From Thiothrix eikelboomii (GTDB taxonomy: Bacteria > Pseudomonadota > Gammaproteobacteria > Thiotrichales > Thiotrichaceae): a stretch of 64,000 nt of DNA. The notes beneath the pieces were generated by a model that saw nothing but the letters and a program-made list of their open reading frames with translations, did not search any database and was not told where the DNA came from. Where the stretch lies: assembly GCF_900167255.1 (NCBI RefSeq), contig NZ_FUYB01000001.1:213632-277631 (forward strand), written 5' to 3'. Made by a program: the position numbers and the translations under genes. Positions 45,842 through 56,003 of the stretch are shown here, in pieces. Position 1 is the stretch's first letter, and the number at the start of each line of letters is the position of its first letter.

Positions 45842-47828
45842 GACTGGACTCCAAGCTGAGTAAAACCTCACCTTCTTTGACTTGATCACCGACTTGGAAA
45901 TAGATTTCCTTGACCTGACCTGCATGAGGTGCCGTAATCGTATGTTCCATTTTCATGGCCACTACAATCATTAAAGCTTCACCGGCTGCGACCTGATCAC
46001 CGAGCTTGACGTGTACAGCAATCACCGCGCCCGGCATCGGTGCGGTTAAATTACCCCCCTGCACGCCCTGCTCATCAACTTCATGCACTGGATCATGCAA
46101 ACGCAATTCCCAAGCCTTACCCTCCCAAAGTACCGTGCGATTCGCCAACACGGTAGCACGGAAGGTTTTTTTCCCCAAACTCACCAACCATTCATGCTCA
46201 GTCAAACGCTCACCACTTAAACGCTGCTCAGCTTCTGGCGTTTGCAGGTAATAAGCATCCGCACGATAATAGCCTTGAATCGGATAGAGCACTTCGCCTA
46301 ATTGAAACTCAAAATGATCGACTCCCTCCTGATTCATCCGCCATGCATCCGCGATCGCCCACGGTGAATAGGGGTCGATACTTTGGGCTTGGGTTTGCGT
46401 CAATCGTTCTTGGCGAGTGACTAATTCAGCCAAACACGCAGCCGCCAAGACTTCATTCGGTGGAGAACTTGCTGGCGGGAATAACGCCTCTAAATGCTGC
46501 TCAATAAAGCCAGTATCCAAATGAGCAGCCGCAAAATCTGGCAAGCTCACGAGGGTAGATAAAAACGCTAAATTCGTTTTCACTCCACTAATATAATAAT
46601 CACCTAAAGCAGCTTGTAACCGCTTTAGCGCTTGATGACGATCCGCACCCCAAACGATTAATTTAGCAATCATCGGATCATAAAACATGCTAACTTCATC
46701 GCCTTGCCGCACGCCCGTATCAATCCGTACATAGTCGGTTTCAGTGGGAGCATGCAGATAGGTTAAGCGGCCAGTGGCGGGCAGGAAATCACGCTCCGGC
46801 ATTTCCGCATAGACACGAACCTCAAACGCATGTCCCTTGATTTCAAGCTGCTCTTGGGTAAGCGGCAGTGGCTCGCCATTTGCCACGCGCAATTGCCACT
46901 CAACCAAATCCAGCCCCGAAATCATTTCCGATACCGGGTGCTCAACCTGCAAGCGGGTATTCATTTCCATAAAGAAAAACTCACCGCTTTGATCGAGCAG
47001 AAATTCCACGGTGCCCGCGCCCACATAGCCAATCGCTTGCGCGGCATTAATCGCCGCCTGCCCCATTGCCTGCCGTAATTCAGGAGTCATACCCGGAGCG
47101 GGGGCCTCTTCAAGTACTTTTTGATGGCGACGCTGAATCGAGCAATCACGCTCAAATACATGCACCACATTACCCAAGGTATCGGCAAATACCTGCAGCT
47201 CTACATGGCGGGGCTGTTGTAAATAGCGCTCAATCAATACGCTATCATTACCAAATGAAGCCAAAGCCTCACGCTTAGCCGAAGCTAAGGCGGCATCAAA
47301 CTCGGCAAAGTTTTTCACCACCCGCATACCCTTACCACCACCACCTGCACTGGCTTTAATCAGTTGCGGATAGCCAATTGCTTGCGATTGTTCACGGAGT
47401 AATTCAACCGACTGATCTGCACCGTGATAGCCGGGTACAAGTGGAACCTTCGCTTCAGTCATTAAGCGCTTGGATTCACTTTTTAAGCCCATCGCCAGCA
47501 TCGCTTGCGTGGGTGGGCCAATGAAGACGACCCCCGCTTGCTCACAGGCTTCGGCAAACCCCGCATTCTCAGATAAGAAACCATAGCCCGGATGAATCGC
47601 TTGTGCACCTGATAATTTAGCGATTGCTAAAATTTTCTCACCACGCAAATAGCTATCCGCTGCGGGAGCTTCACCAATCCAATAGGCCTCATCGCAAACT
47701 TTAACATGTTGCGCTTGGGCATCAGCCGTCGAGTAGACTGCAACCGTTTTGATCCCCAAGCGCCGCGCAGTCCGTGCGACTCGGCAAGCAATTTCGCCAC
47801 GATTGGCAATCAGAATTTTGGTAAACAT
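45828..47828 (-). CDS. Methylcrotonoyl-CoA carboxylase, biotin-containing alpha subunit
   Basis: Carries biotin carboxylase and biotin carrier functions for conversion of 3-methylcrotonyl-CoA to 3-methylglutaconyl-CoA (LiuD/MccA). The 666-aa product has the N-terminal ILIANRGEIACRVARTARR, an ATP-grasp domain with SAGGGGKGMR near residue 160, EMNTRLQVEHPVSE near 285, and a C-terminal biotinyl domain with AMKMEH. The partner beta subunit is encoded immediately upstream (10-bp gap). Related acyl-CoA carboxylases share these domains; the neighbours make the leucine pathway the best choice. Confidence 0.93.
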   Translation of the reverse strand: MFTKILIANRGEIACRVARTARRLGIKTVAVYSTADAQAQHVKVCDEAYWIGEAPAADSYLRGEKILAIAKLSGAQAIHPGYGFLSENAGFAEACEQAGVVFIGPPTQAMLAMGLKSESKRLMTEAKVPLVPGYHGADQSVELLREQSQAIGYPQLIKASAGGGGKGMRVVKNFAEFDAALASAKREALASFGNDSVLIERYLQQPRHVELQVFADTLGNVVHVFERDCSIQRRHQKVLEEAPAPGMTPELRQAMGQAAINAAQAIGYVGAGTVEFLLDQSGEFFFMEMNTRLQVEHPVSEMISGLDLVEWQLRVANGEPLPLTQEQLEIKGHAFEVRVYAEMPERDFLPATGRLTYLHAPTETDYVRIDTGVRQGDEVSMFYDPMIAKLIVWGADRHQALKRLQAALGDYYISGVKTNLAFLSTLVSLPDFAAAHLDTGFIEQHLEALFPPASSPPNEVLAAACLAELVTRQERLTQTQAQSIDPYSPWAIADAWRMNQEGVDHFEFQLGEVLYPIQGYYRADAYYLQTPEAEQRLSGERLTEHEWLVSLGKKTFRATVLANRTVLWEGKAWELRLHDPVHEVDEQGVQGGNLTAPMPGAVIAVHVKLGDQVAAGEALMIVVAMKMEHTITAPHAGQVKEIYFQVGDQVKEGEVLLSLESSHESA

Positions 47829-47838
47829 GGTTTTCTCC

Positions 47839-49446
47839 TTACATCCTGAAGATGCCAAAATGAGTCTCTTCAATCGGTGCATTCAGCGCAGACGCTAAGC
47901 CAAGAGCCAGCACTTTGCGCGTGTCTTTGGGGTCAATAATTCCATCGTCCCACAGGCGTGCACTGGCATAATAGGGGTGGCCTTGCGTTTCGTATTGCTC
48001 GCGCACGGGGCGCTCGAATTCGGCCTGCTCCTCAGCACTCCAGCTTTTACCTTGCGCGTCTAAAGCATCACTACGTACTTGGCTCAACACTTTAGAGGCT
48101 TGCTCACCACCCATAACCGAAATGCGTGCATTCGGCCACATCCACAAGAAGCGCCCACCATAAGCTCGTCCGCACATCGCATAATTACCTGCCCCGAAGC
48201 TACCACCAATAATCACGGTAAATTTCGGTACTTTAGCACAAGCGACCGCTGTCACCATTTTCGCACCATCTTTAGCAATTCCACCATGCTCGGCCTTTTT
48301 ACCGACCATAAAGCCGGTGATATTTTGCAAAAACACCAAGGGAATCTTGCGTTTGGCACATAGCTCAACAAAATGCGCCCCTTTAACTGCCGACTCAGAA
48401 AAGAGTATGCCATTATTCGCTACAATCCCGATGGGATAGCCATGCAGATGCGCAAAACCACACACTAAACTCGTGCCATAGAGCTTTTTAAATTCATCGA
48501 ACTCACTGCCATCGACAATCCGTGCGATGACTTCACGAATATCAAACGGCTTACGCGCATCTTGCGGGATAATGCCGTATAACTCATGGGCGGGATACAG
48601 CGGATCAGCAGGCAGTCGCACTTGGACTGATCGAGGTTTAGTGCGATTCAGATCAGCCACAATGTCTCGTGCCATGCTCAAGGCATGCGTGTCATTTAAA
48701 GCATAATGATCCGTGACACCGGAAATTCGCGAGTGGGTATCTGCCCCACCTAACTCCTCGGCACTCACGACTTCACCCGTTGCCGCACGTACCAAAGGTG
48801 GCCCACCCAAAAAGATCGTGCCTTGTTCTTTGACAATAATGCTTTGATCACACATAGCTGGCACATAAGCCCCCCCTGCGGTACATGACCCCATTACCAC
48901 GGCAATCTGTGGAATTCCCAGAGCGGACATCGTGGCTTGATTATAGAAAATCCGCCCGAAATGCTCCCGATCAGGGAAGACCTCATCCTGCAAGGGCAGA
49001 AATGCGCCACCTGAATCGACTAAATAAATACAAGGCAGATGATTTTCTAAAGCAATCGCTTGCGCACGGAGATGTTTTTTCACGGTGAGTGGGAAATAAG
49101 TCCCCCCTTTGACCGTTGCATCATTGGCGACGATCATACACTCCTGCCCACTGACCCGCCCAATACCGACAATCACCCCAGCGGCAGGTACTTCATTGTT
49201 ATACATACCGTAAGCGGCGAATTGGGCGATTTCTAAAAAGGGTGAACCTTGATCTAGTAGCACTCGAATCCGTTCACGCGGTAGCAGCTTGCCGCGCTCT
49301 AAATGCTTTAAGCGGGCTTTTTCGCCGCCTCCTAAACTGATTTCGGCTACTTTGGCGCGGAGATCGTCGACTTGGGTTTGCATCGCGGCTGCATTAACGC
49401 GGAAGTCTTCGGCGCGGGAATTAATTTGGGTCGGTAACTGGCTCAT
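47839..49446 (-). CDS. Methylcrotonoyl-CoA carboxylase, carboxyltransferase beta subunit
   Basis: Carboxyltransferase half of MCC (LiuB/MccB). The 535-aa product has the typical [20 protein letters not shown], a first crotonase-like half with [32 protein letters not shown], and a second half with [36 protein letters not shown] and [18 protein letters not shown], all MCC-beta hallmarks. First gene of a five-gene operon preceded by a LiuR-type operator-promoter. Confidence 0.95.
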   Translation of the reverse strand: MSQLPTQINSRAEDFRVNAAAMQTQVDDLRAKVAEISLGGGEKARLKHLERGKLLPRERIRVLLDQGSPFLEIAQFAAYGMYNNEVPAAGVIVGIGRVSGQECMIVANDATVKGGTYFPLTVKKHLRAQAIALENHLPCIYLVDSGGAFLPLQDEVFPDREHFGRIFYNQATMSALGIPQIAVVMGSCTAGGAYVPAMCDQSIIVKEQGTIFLGGPPLVRAATGEVVSAEELGGADTHSRISGVTDHYALNDTHALSMARDIVADLNRTKPRSVQVRLPADPLYPAHELYGIIPQDARKPFDIREVIARIVDGSEFDEFKKLYGTSLVCGFAHLHGYPIGIVANNGILFSESAVKGAHFVELCAKRKIPLVFLQNITGFMVGKKAEHGGIAKDGAKMVTAVACAKVPKFTVIIGGSFGAGNYAMCGRAYGGRFLWMWPNARISVMGGEQASKVLSQVRSDALDAQGKSWSAEEQAEFERPVREQYETQGHPYYASARLWDDGIIDPKDTRKVLALGLASALNAPIEETHFGIFRM

Positions 49447-49481
49447 AATGTGGTGCTAGCCTGAGTAGATGAGTGAAGAAA

Positions 49482-49510
49482 ATAATAATTGACGTTTACG
49501 TTAACGTCAA
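49482..49510 (-). promoter_or_regulatory. LiuR-type operator overlapping the mccB promoter
   Basis: A near-palindrome at 49489-49510 has half-sites TTGACG and CGTCAA around TTTACG/TTAACG-like centres, matching the known LiuR (MerR family) motif of leucine-degradation genes. On the minus strand the same TTGACG is a -35 (49505-49510), followed after exactly 17 bases by TATTAT (49482-49487). The regulator would cover the -35 and spacer. LiuR itself is not encoded in the window. Confidence 0.85.
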
Positions 49511-49708
49511 TCAACAAGCGCTTATTTCAGCCAAAAGAATTAAAAATTTATTGTATAAAAATTATTGACGACTAGGCATAAGGGCGGGTTAGTACACGGG
49601 ACACAATACTTGAAAACTAGTCCCAAACTACTCCCACCTAAGCAAGGCTTAGATGAGAATAGCTTGTAGAACTAGCCAGACCTGCTAACTGTCTGTACTT
49701 TTTTAGAC

Positions 49709-51220
49709 TTAAACAGCACTCGCTTGACGCTTGCGCTTGAAATAACGCATGACTAAAGGCAAGGCCACCACGGCAAAAGCTAGGCCATACAAAGCCCAAC
49801 TATTAACTGACTGGAATAAAATAGACCAGTCACCACCCGACATAGACAGTGCACGGCGTAAATTATCTTCAAATAAATTACCTAAAACCACGCCCAAAAT
49901 CACCGGTGCTAGCGAAAACTCTAATTTACGTAAGATCCAACCTAAAACACCTAAGCCGATCACCATATACAAATCAAACGGATTGCCCACCACCGAATAC
50001 ACCCCAATGAAAGCTAAGACCGTAATCAAGGGTGTCAGGTATTGCTGTGGAATGGTCAAAAGGCGAGCAAACAGACCTACTAAAGGCAAGTTAATGATTA
50101 ATAAAGCGATATTGCCAATATACATCGAAGCAATTAAGCCCCACGCAATTTCAGGCTTTTGCTCGAATAATAACGGACCTGGAGTGATATTAAATAACAG
50201 CAAAGCACCTAACAGAATCGCGGTCGTACCAGAACCTGGTATACCCAAGGTTAACATAGGCACCATAGCGCCACCCGCTGAAGCATTATTGGCAGACTCC
50301 GGTGCAGCCAAGCCGCGAATATCTCCCGTGCCAAAGCTCTTGCCCGACTCACCGGCTAAGCGTTTTTCTGTTCCATAGGATACTGCCGAAGCCACTGAAG
50401 CACCTGTACCCGGCAAAACCCCCACAATAAAACCTAACAAGGAGCTACGCAGCATCACCCATTTGACCGCAAACAAATCTGCCCATGATACAAAGGTTTT
50501 ATCCACGGGTAAGGTTTTGAGCGTGCCACGCGCATAAGACTCCACCAAATGCAGCAACTCTGCCATCCCAAATAAGCCAATTACAATCACTAGGAAATCA
50601 ATCCCTGCCATCAGGTCTGGGCTACCTAAGGTAAAGCGCATTACCCCAGTATTAGCATCGACACCAATGGAGGCAATCATTAGCCCGATCACAGCAGCTA
50701 ATAAAGTTTTAACTGCACTCTTACCCACTAAAGCCGCTAAGGATAAGAAAGCAAACACCATCAAAGCGACATAATCAGCTGGGCTAAACTTAACTGCAAA
50801 CGCGGCGAGCATCGGCGCGAATAAAGTCATGAGGATGATAGAAATCGAGCCACCCACAAAAGAGGCAACCCCAGATAAAGATAAAGCTCGTCCGGCTTCC
50901 CCGCGCTTAGCCATCGGGCTACCATCCAAGGTAGTCATGACCGCGCCCGCATCCCCCGGTACATTCAATAAGATGGATGAAATCCGCCCACCATATTCAG
51001 CACCGTAATAAATACCCGCTAATAAAATCAAAGCCGATTCTGGTGGAAAACCTAAGCTGTAGGCAATCGGTAATAAAATGGCAACGCCATTAATCGGACC
51101 AATCCCCGGTAGTGCACCAATTAAGGTTCCCAAAAAGCACCCAGCTAATACTAAAAATAAGTTGAACGGCTGCAAAGCCACGGCAAAGCCTTGACCTAAG
51201 CCGGATAAAATAACATCCAT
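49709..51220 (-). CDS. tctA: Tripartite tricarboxylate transporter, large permease TctA
   Basis: Main membrane component of a TTT secondary transporter for tricarboxylates or related organic acids. The 503-aa product has about 11-12 hydrophobic segments and TctA signatures: GCFLGTLIGALPGIGPINGVA near 28-48, a YGAEYGGRISSILLNVPGDAGA segment near 72, and its C-half repeat GVLPGTGASVASAVSYG with PESANNASAGGAMVPMLTLGIPG. Lies 11 bp after tctB. The substrate cannot be read from sequence. Confidence 0.94.
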   Translation of the reverse strand: MDVILSGLGQGFAVALQPFNLFLVLAGCFLGTLIGALPGIGPINGVAILLPIAYSLGFPPESALILLAGIYYGAEYGGRISSILLNVPGDAGAVMTTLDGSPMAKRGEAGRALSLSGVASFVGGSISIILMTLFAPMLAAFAVKFSPADYVALMVFAFLSLAALVGKSAVKTLLAAVIGLMIASIGVDANTGVMRFTLGSPDLMAGIDFLVIVIGLFGMAELLHLVESYARGTLKTLPVDKTFVSWADLFAVKWVMLRSSLLGFIVGVLPGTGASVASAVSYGTEKRLAGESGKSFGTGDIRGLAAPESANNASAGGAMVPMLTLGIPGSGTTAILLGALLLFNITPGPLLFEQKPEIAWGLIASMYIGNIALLIINLPLVGLFARLLTIPQQYLTPLITVLAFIGVYSVVGNPFDLYMVIGLGVLGWILRKLEFSLAPVILGVVLGNLFEDNLRRALSMSGGDWSILFQSVNSWALYGLAFAVVALPLVMRYFKRKRQASAV

Positions 51221-51231
51221 GAGTCATCCTC

Positions 51232-51672
51232 TTAGATCAAGTTTTTAAAGACACCCGCAGGTACATTCAACTCGAGCAATTTAGCGCTGACTAAATAGCC
51301 GATAACACTAGTCACCACACCAAAAATAACCGCTTGTTTGACATTTCCGCCTAGCAACTTAACGGACGCACCACAATATAAAGCGGTAGCAATAATGAAC
51401 CCCATATGCTCAAACAAGTAAGCATAGCCAATCAATAAACCAACCATCAGAGCAATACGTACTAAGGAGTTTTTCGTAATATCAAACTCGTGAACTGTCG
51501 GTTTAAAGATAATCCAAAGGCAGCATAAACCCGCAACAACGGACAGAATACGCGGCCAAGACTCAGGACCTAAAGGGTCATATTGGAAAGGTGCTTTAAT
51601 AAGCATAAAAGCAGCCCACCCATAAGCCATTACTACTAGGAGAGTAATGGCAGCGAAAATTCTGTCTGCCAT
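51232..51672 (-). CDS. tctB: Tripartite tricarboxylate transporter, small permease TctB
   Basis: The 146-aa product has four predicted transmembrane segments (ITLLVVMAYGWAAF; ILSVVAGLCCLWIIF; IALMVGLLIGYAYLF with IIATALYC; VIFGVVTSVIGYLVS), as in TctB, and sits between tctC and tctA. Such proteins are poorly conserved in sequence; length, topology and context make the call. Confidence 0.9.
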   Translation of the reverse strand: MADRIFAAITLLVVMAYGWAAFMLIKAPFQYDPLGPESWPRILSVVAGLCCLWIIFKPTVHEFDITKNSLVRIALMVGLLIGYAYLFEHMGFIIATALYCGASVKLLGGNVKQAVIFGVVTSVIGYLVSAKLLELNVPAGVFKNLI

Positions 51673-51691
51673 TTTGATTAACTCTCTAAGA

Positions 51692-52678
51692 CTATTTTTT
51701 AACTTCGATTAAGCCCATATCAGTGGCTAAGGTGCGGAGTTTAGCCACATCTTGCATGACATAATCTTCCATTTCTTTACCTGTTAATTTCAGCTCAAAT
51801 AAGCCCTTATCTTTAACCACTTTATTAAAGGCATCACTTTCAAAGCTTTTCTTAAACAGTTCTACCCAAGCATTATAAGCTTCGTCAGAAGCTTTTTTAC
51901 CCATGTAATAACCACGGATGATCGCCCATTGCACATCATAGCCTTGCTCTTTGGCCGTCGGAATTTTATCAAAGGGTGCAGGTAAACGATCACTATGCAT
52001 CACGGCTAATACCCTCATGGTACCCGCTTCTAAATGTGCCGCCATTTCTGCAAGATCGCCCGTATATACCCCGATATTGCCACCTAATAAAGCAGCAATC
52101 GACTCGCCACCACCATCGAAGGCCACATAACGCATTTTCTTAGGATCGGCATCCACGGCCTTAATCAATAAAGCCGCTTTCATCCAATCTTGAGAGCCTA
52201 CCGAACCACCCGCCCCGACGATCACACTGCTTGGATCAGCTTTTAAAGCATCCATCAAACCTTTCAAATCTTTATATGGGCTATCAGCTTTAACGATTAC
52301 TGCACCATAATCCGTACCCGCTGTGGCAATCCAACGCGCATCTTTTTCCGTCCACTCGCCGTACTTGCCGGTGGCAATATTTAAGAGTGAACCACTAGAG
52401 AAGGCGACCACTGCATTAGGATCATCCGTGCGAGTGGTGTTGAATAAATTATAGGCCACTGCCCCAATCCCACCGGGCATAAAAGTAACTTGCATCGGTG
52501 CTTCTAGGGTTTTGGCCTCCAACATACCGGTTTGAATAATCCGGCAAGTTAAATCAAAGCCACCCCCGGGCTTAGCCGGTGCCACACACTCAGGTTTTTC
52601 TGGGGTAGCCGCAACACTTAAAGTCGGTAGGGTAAAAAGCGCAGCTGCTAGAGTGGCTGCCAAAAATAATGGTTTCAT
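51692..52678 (-). CDS. tctC: Tripartite tricarboxylate transporter substrate-binding protein TctC
   Basis: Periplasmic solute-binding protein that delivers the organic acid to TctAB. The 328-aa product has a signal peptide (~1-24, TLSVAATPEKP), the family opening ECVAPAKPGGGFDLTCR, VGAGGSVGSQDWMKAA and YMGKKASDEAYNAW. ATG 52678 has GGAG upstream (GGAGGAGAAAC) and was preferred to an upstream alternative at 52717 that would put hydrophilic residues before the signal peptide. First gene of the tctCBA operon, divergent from tctD. Confidence 0.93.
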   Translation of the reverse strand: MKPLFLAATLAAALFTLPTLSVAATPEKPECVAPAKPGGGFDLTCRIIQTGMLEAKTLEAPMQVTFMPGGIGAVAYNLFNTTRTDDPNAVVAFSSGSLLNIATGKYGEWTEKDARWIATAGTDYGAVIVKADSPYKDLKGLMDALKADPSSVIVGAGGSVGSQDWMKAALLIKAVDADPKKMRYVAFDGGGESIAALLGGNIGVYTGDLAEMAAHLEAGTMRVLAVMHSDRLPAPFDKIPTAKEQGYDVQWAIIRGYYMGKKASDEAYNAWVELFKKSFESDAFNKVVKDKGLFELKLTGKEMEDYVMQDVAKLRTLATDMGLIEVKK

Positions 52679-52735
52679 GTTTCTCCTCCAAAACATAGCT
52701 TGTTCAACTAAACGCATTTAGTGTAAAACCTAAAA

Positions 52736-52753
52736 CTGTCATGGAGCTGTCAT
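52736..52753 (+). promoter_or_regulatory. Direct repeat CTGTCAT-N4-CTGTCAT between tctC and tctD
   Basis: Two perfect CTGTCAT heptamers at 52736-52742 and 52747-52753 have an 11-bp period, the format bound by PhoB/OmpR-family regulators and close to the PhoB box itself. TctD is of this family and lies 86 bp away, so the repeat is probably its operator. On the minus strand a TACACT about 10 bases beyond the box may be the tctC -10. Confidence 0.6.
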
Positions 52754-52838
52754 ACCCCTTGCTTGCCAAGCTAGGGTTTGCTCAAGCTTAGGATGAAGGT
52801 TTGGATTATTTAGCTATTTGCTTCTTCTGAGGTCTTGC

Positions 52839-53525
52839 ATGCGCCTATTGCTAGTTGAGGATACAGCTGATTTAGCGGAAGCCATCGTGGAACGTTTAAC
52901 TCAGGATGGACACGCTGTCGATTGGCTCACGGATGGAGAACAAGCCCTTAAAATTTTAAGCTATCAAAATTATAGCTTGATTATCCTCGACTTAGGCTTG
53001 CCTAAACTGGATGGTTTGTATGTGTTAAAAAGGCTAAGAGCGGAAAATAATAAGAATAATAAAACCCCAGTTCTGATCCTCACTGCCCGCTCGGGGATTG
53101 ATGATCGGGTACAAGCACTAGATATTGGCGCCGATGATTATTTAATTAAACCGATTGACCTACGTGAGTTATCCGCCCGCTGCCGCGCCGTGCTCCGACG
53201 TCATCACGGTGAAGCCGCCAGTCTTGTGCATTATGGCAAGCTGCAATTTGACCGCTCCGCTTCACGGATGAGCATTGGTCATGAGGTATTTGAACTCCCA
53301 CGGCGCGAACTATGCATTCTAGACTTACTCCTTACTCATCAAGGGCGAGCACTCAGCAAAAGCCAGCTCGCCGATCAACTCTGCTCTTTTGCTGATCATG
53401 ATGAATTACCTAGTGATAATGCGATTGAGCTTTATATCGGGCGTTTACGTAAAAAGCTGACGGGTAGTGGTGTAACGATTAAGACCCTGCGTGGGATTGG
53501 CTATTTATTATATGTTGAGCAGTAA
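52839..53525 (+). CDS. tctD: OmpR/PhoB-family response regulator, TctD-like
   Basis: The 228-aa product has a receiver domain with acidic pocket VEDT, phospho-acceptor Asp51 in ILDLGLPKLDG, LTARSG and the conserved Lys in DDYLIKP, then a C-terminal winged helix (RRELCILDLLLTHQGRALSK, ending in IKTLRGIGYLL). ATG 52839 has GAGG upstream. It would activate the divergent tctCBA operon on phosphorylation by the adjacent kinase. Its end overlaps the kinase start by 14 bases. Confidence 0.92.
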   Translation: MRLLLVEDTADLAEAIVERLTQDGHAVDWLTDGEQALKILSYQNYSLIILDLGLPKLDGLYVLKRLRAENNKNNKTPVLILTARSGIDDRVQALDIGADDYLIKPIDLRELSARCRAVLRRHHGEAASLVHYGKLQFDRSASRMSIGHEVFELPRRELCILDLLLTHQGRALSKSQLADQLCSFADHDELPSDNAIELYIGRLRKKLTGSGVTIKTLRGIGYLLYVEQ

Positions 53526-54930
53526 AGGTTCTTTACGTACCCGCTTATTTTTACTCTTTGGGTTAGTGCTTTTGATTGGCGGTACAGTTCTGCTGTTTGC
53601 GGCAAACACCTTAGCGCAACGTTCAGCTGATCAACTTTACGATAAATTACTGGAAAGTGCGGCACTCACCGCCATCGACAACCTGAGTGTGATAGAACAG
53701 CAATTACATTTTGATCTGCCTTATGCTTCCCTCGCAACCCTCGCACTCTCTGAAGATGATCGCGTGTTGTATAGCTTGATTGATAGCCACGCTCAAGTCC
53801 TCACGGGCTATGACTTCGTGCAGCCCGAACTCCCCGAACAGATGAAGCAACAACATCAACAAGGTTTGCCCTATTTTTTTAATCATCGCTACCAAGGCGA
53901 ACTGTTTCGTTTTGTGGTGCTAGAACGGCGTTTACTTGAGCTAGGTATGCAGGACACGATCTACCTACAAATGGGGCAAAGTCGCTTAGCCCGTGATCAA
54001 TTAGCCGCTGATTTAACCTTTAAAGCGACCTTGGGCGTGGGAGGATTGATTATTTTAGGCTGGCTATTTGTATGGCTGACAGCGGGCTGGTCTTTACGCC
54101 CTTTGCTCAAAATTGAACAAGAACTCACGACCAAACAACCCACTGATCTAACCGCTTTAAGTACTCAAGTCCCAACCGAGGCTGCGCATTTAGTTGAAGC
54201 AATTAATAAATTCATGGGGCGCTTGCAGCGTAATCAAGATCGCAACCATGCGTTTATTGCGGAAGCGGCTCATCAGCTACGCACGCCGTTAGCTAGCCTC
54301 CAAGCTCAAGCTGAATTAGCTACCGAAGAACAAGACATCGCTAGCATTCAAAATCGGACTCGACGGATTTTGCGGAATGCACGTGAAACCAATACAAGGA
54401 TTAGCCAACTGCTTAACTATGCTACCCTTGCTCATCGTGCGGATGTACTCTTACCTGAACCCATCGTGCTCAGTGAAGCGGTCAGCCAAATCCTAGTGGA
54501 TCTAGCACCGATTGCCCTCACTCAAGAGGTCGAGCTAAGCTTTGATAACCATATTGGTGACACCTGCATCACTGCCGACCCTGAAGCGATTAAAGAAATT
54601 CTACGCAATCTCGTTGATAATGCCTTGAAATATGGCCAACCTGCCACTGGCCCGGCGAGTATTAATGTCAGCCTTGAACTTGTTCTGGATAATGCTTGGG
54701 TCAGGTTACAAGTCCAAGATACGGGGCGCGGCTTGCCACCAGAGCTATTAAGCCAAGTCACTCAACGATTTGGGCGGGGCGAACTCAACCAACAATCGGG
54801 CAGTGGCCTAGGTTTAGCTATTGTCGAACAGCTCGTACATGGCATGCAGGGGTATTTGGAATTAGCGAATGCCAGCGATGCCGGCTTAAGTGCACGAGTA
54901 TTTTTAAAGACCAGCCTATGCAAGCCCTAA
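53512..54930 (+). CDS. tctE: Sensor histidine kinase, TctE-like
   Basis: The 472-aa product has an N-terminal transmembrane helix (~8-30), a periplasmic sensor region of ~150 residues, a second helix (~182-202, GVGGLIILGWLFVWLTAGW), a short HAMP-like link, and a kinase core with H-box AEAAHQLRTPLASLQAQAE (His254), N-box LRNLVDNALKYG and G-boxes DTGRGLPPE and GSGLGLAIVEQLV. Coupled to tctD by overlap. It probably senses the transported acid, alone or with a binding protein. Confidence 0.92.
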   Translation: MLSSKGSLRTRLFLLFGLVLLIGGTVLLFAANTLAQRSADQLYDKLLESAALTAIDNLSVIEQQLHFDLPYASLATLALSEDDRVLYSLIDSHAQVLTGYDFVQPELPEQMKQQHQQGLPYFFNHRYQGELFRFVVLERRLLELGMQDTIYLQMGQSRLARDQLAADLTFKATLGVGGLIILGWLFVWLTAGWSLRPLLKIEQELTTKQPTDLTALSTQVPTEAAHLVEAINKFMGRLQRNQDRNHAFIAEAAHQLRTPLASLQAQAELATEEQDIASIQNRTRRILRNARETNTRISQLLNYATLAHRADVLLPEPIVLSEAVSQILVDLAPIALTQEVELSFDNHIGDTCITADPEAIKEILRNLVDNALKYGQPATGPASINVSLELVLDNAWVRLQVQDTGRGLPPELLSQVTQRFGRGELNQQSGSGLGLAIVEQLVHGMQGYLELANASDAGLSARVFLKTSLCKP

Positions 54931-56000
54931 ACTGTTTACGCTTATGTTTAAGTATCGGCCTAATGTTACTCAGCTACGCGACTGAGGCTACTTGGTATCC
55001 CGCACTGCAAACCGAGAAACAACAATTGCGTATCCATTCCGCCACCGACGAGCAAGCCATGCGCCATGCTCTACTTGATTTCCAACAACTGTATCCTGAA
55101 GTTAGCCTTGAATATCTCGACCTCGGAACCCTACCTTTAATGCAACGCTTTTTAGCCGATGCCGAGCAACAACAAACAGCGGATCTCCTCATTAGCTCAG
55201 CAATGGATTTGCAGATTAAGCTCATCAACGACGGTCATGCACTAACCCATGAATCTGAAATTGCCGATGCTTTGCCAGATTGGGCGCAATGGCGTAAACA
55301 AGCGTTTAGCTTTACCTATGAACCGATTGTGATGGTTTACAATAAACGTTTATTAGCGGTCGATAAAATTCCACAAAGTCGATTGGAGCTGATTAGCCTC
55401 TTACGTGATCAAAGCGCTTATTTTCATGGCAAGGTCGGGACTTATGATATTGAGCTTAGTGGATTAGGTTATTTGCTGGCCAGTCAAGATGCCCAACAAG
55501 CCAGTACTTGGGGACGGCTCACTGAAAATTTCAGCCATTTAAACTTTAAACGTTACGCCAACACCCAAGAAATGTTAGATGCAGTACGGTCTGGTGAGTT
55601 ATTGCTCGCTTATAATGTACTGGGTTCTTATGCACAGTCAGAAATTAATAAACACCCTGACCTCGCGACTATTTTTCCGAGCGATTACACCCTCGTCGTA
55701 TCACGGGTCGCTTTTATTTCAAAATACACTCAAAATCCCAAGCTAGCTCATCAGTTTATGGACTATTTACTCTCACAACGCGGCCAACAACTCTTAGCTG
55801 AGCAAGCCCGATTATACTCACTGCACCCAGCTATTAGTGGCGAAGCGACTTATCAAGGTATTCAAAAATTAAGTCGGGAACGTGTCCCCTTAAAAGTGAT
55901 TAAGCTCAGCCCCGCCTTACTCACGTATCAGGATCAACTTAAAAAACGCAGCTTCCTAGAAGAATGGCAAAAGCTCTTGCCCCCTGCCCCTCAACCCTAA
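54918..56000 (+). CDS. Periplasmic substrate-binding protein (iron/Fbp-like family)
   Basis: From ATG 54918 the product is 360 aa with a signal peptide (~1-24, SYATEATW). It has the two-lobe ABC-type binding-protein pattern: a LRIHSATDEQAMRHAL opening, ADLLISSAMDLQIKLINDG, SFTYEPIVMVYNKRLL and LAYNVLGSYAQSEI, similar to iron(III)- and phosphonate-type proteins. It overlaps tctE by 13 bases. No ABC permease or ATPase is nearby, so it may act as a sensory co-receptor for TctE rather than in transport (inference); such genes are known next to tctDE. Confidence 0.8.
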   Translation: MQALNCLRLCLSIGLMLLSYATEATWYPALQTEKQQLRIHSATDEQAMRHALLDFQQLYPEVSLEYLDLGTLPLMQRFLADAEQQQTADLLISSAMDLQIKLINDGHALTHESEIADALPDWAQWRKQAFSFTYEPIVMVYNKRLLAVDKIPQSRLELISLLRDQSAYFHGKVGTYDIELSGLGYLLASQDAQQASTWGRLTENFSHLNFKRYANTQEMLDAVRSGELLLAYNVLGSYAQSEINKHPDLATIFPSDYTLVVSRVAFISKYTQNPKLAHQFMDYLLSQRGQQLLAEQARLYSLHPAISGEATYQGIQKLSRERVPLKVIKLSPALLTYQDQLKKRSFLEEWQKLLPPAPQP

Positions 56001-56003
56001 GGA

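Noticed and set aside
49749-50378. 209-codon plus-strand frame opposite tctA
   Set aside because: tctA is unmistakable on the minus strand; the opposite frame is a by-product of its codon use.
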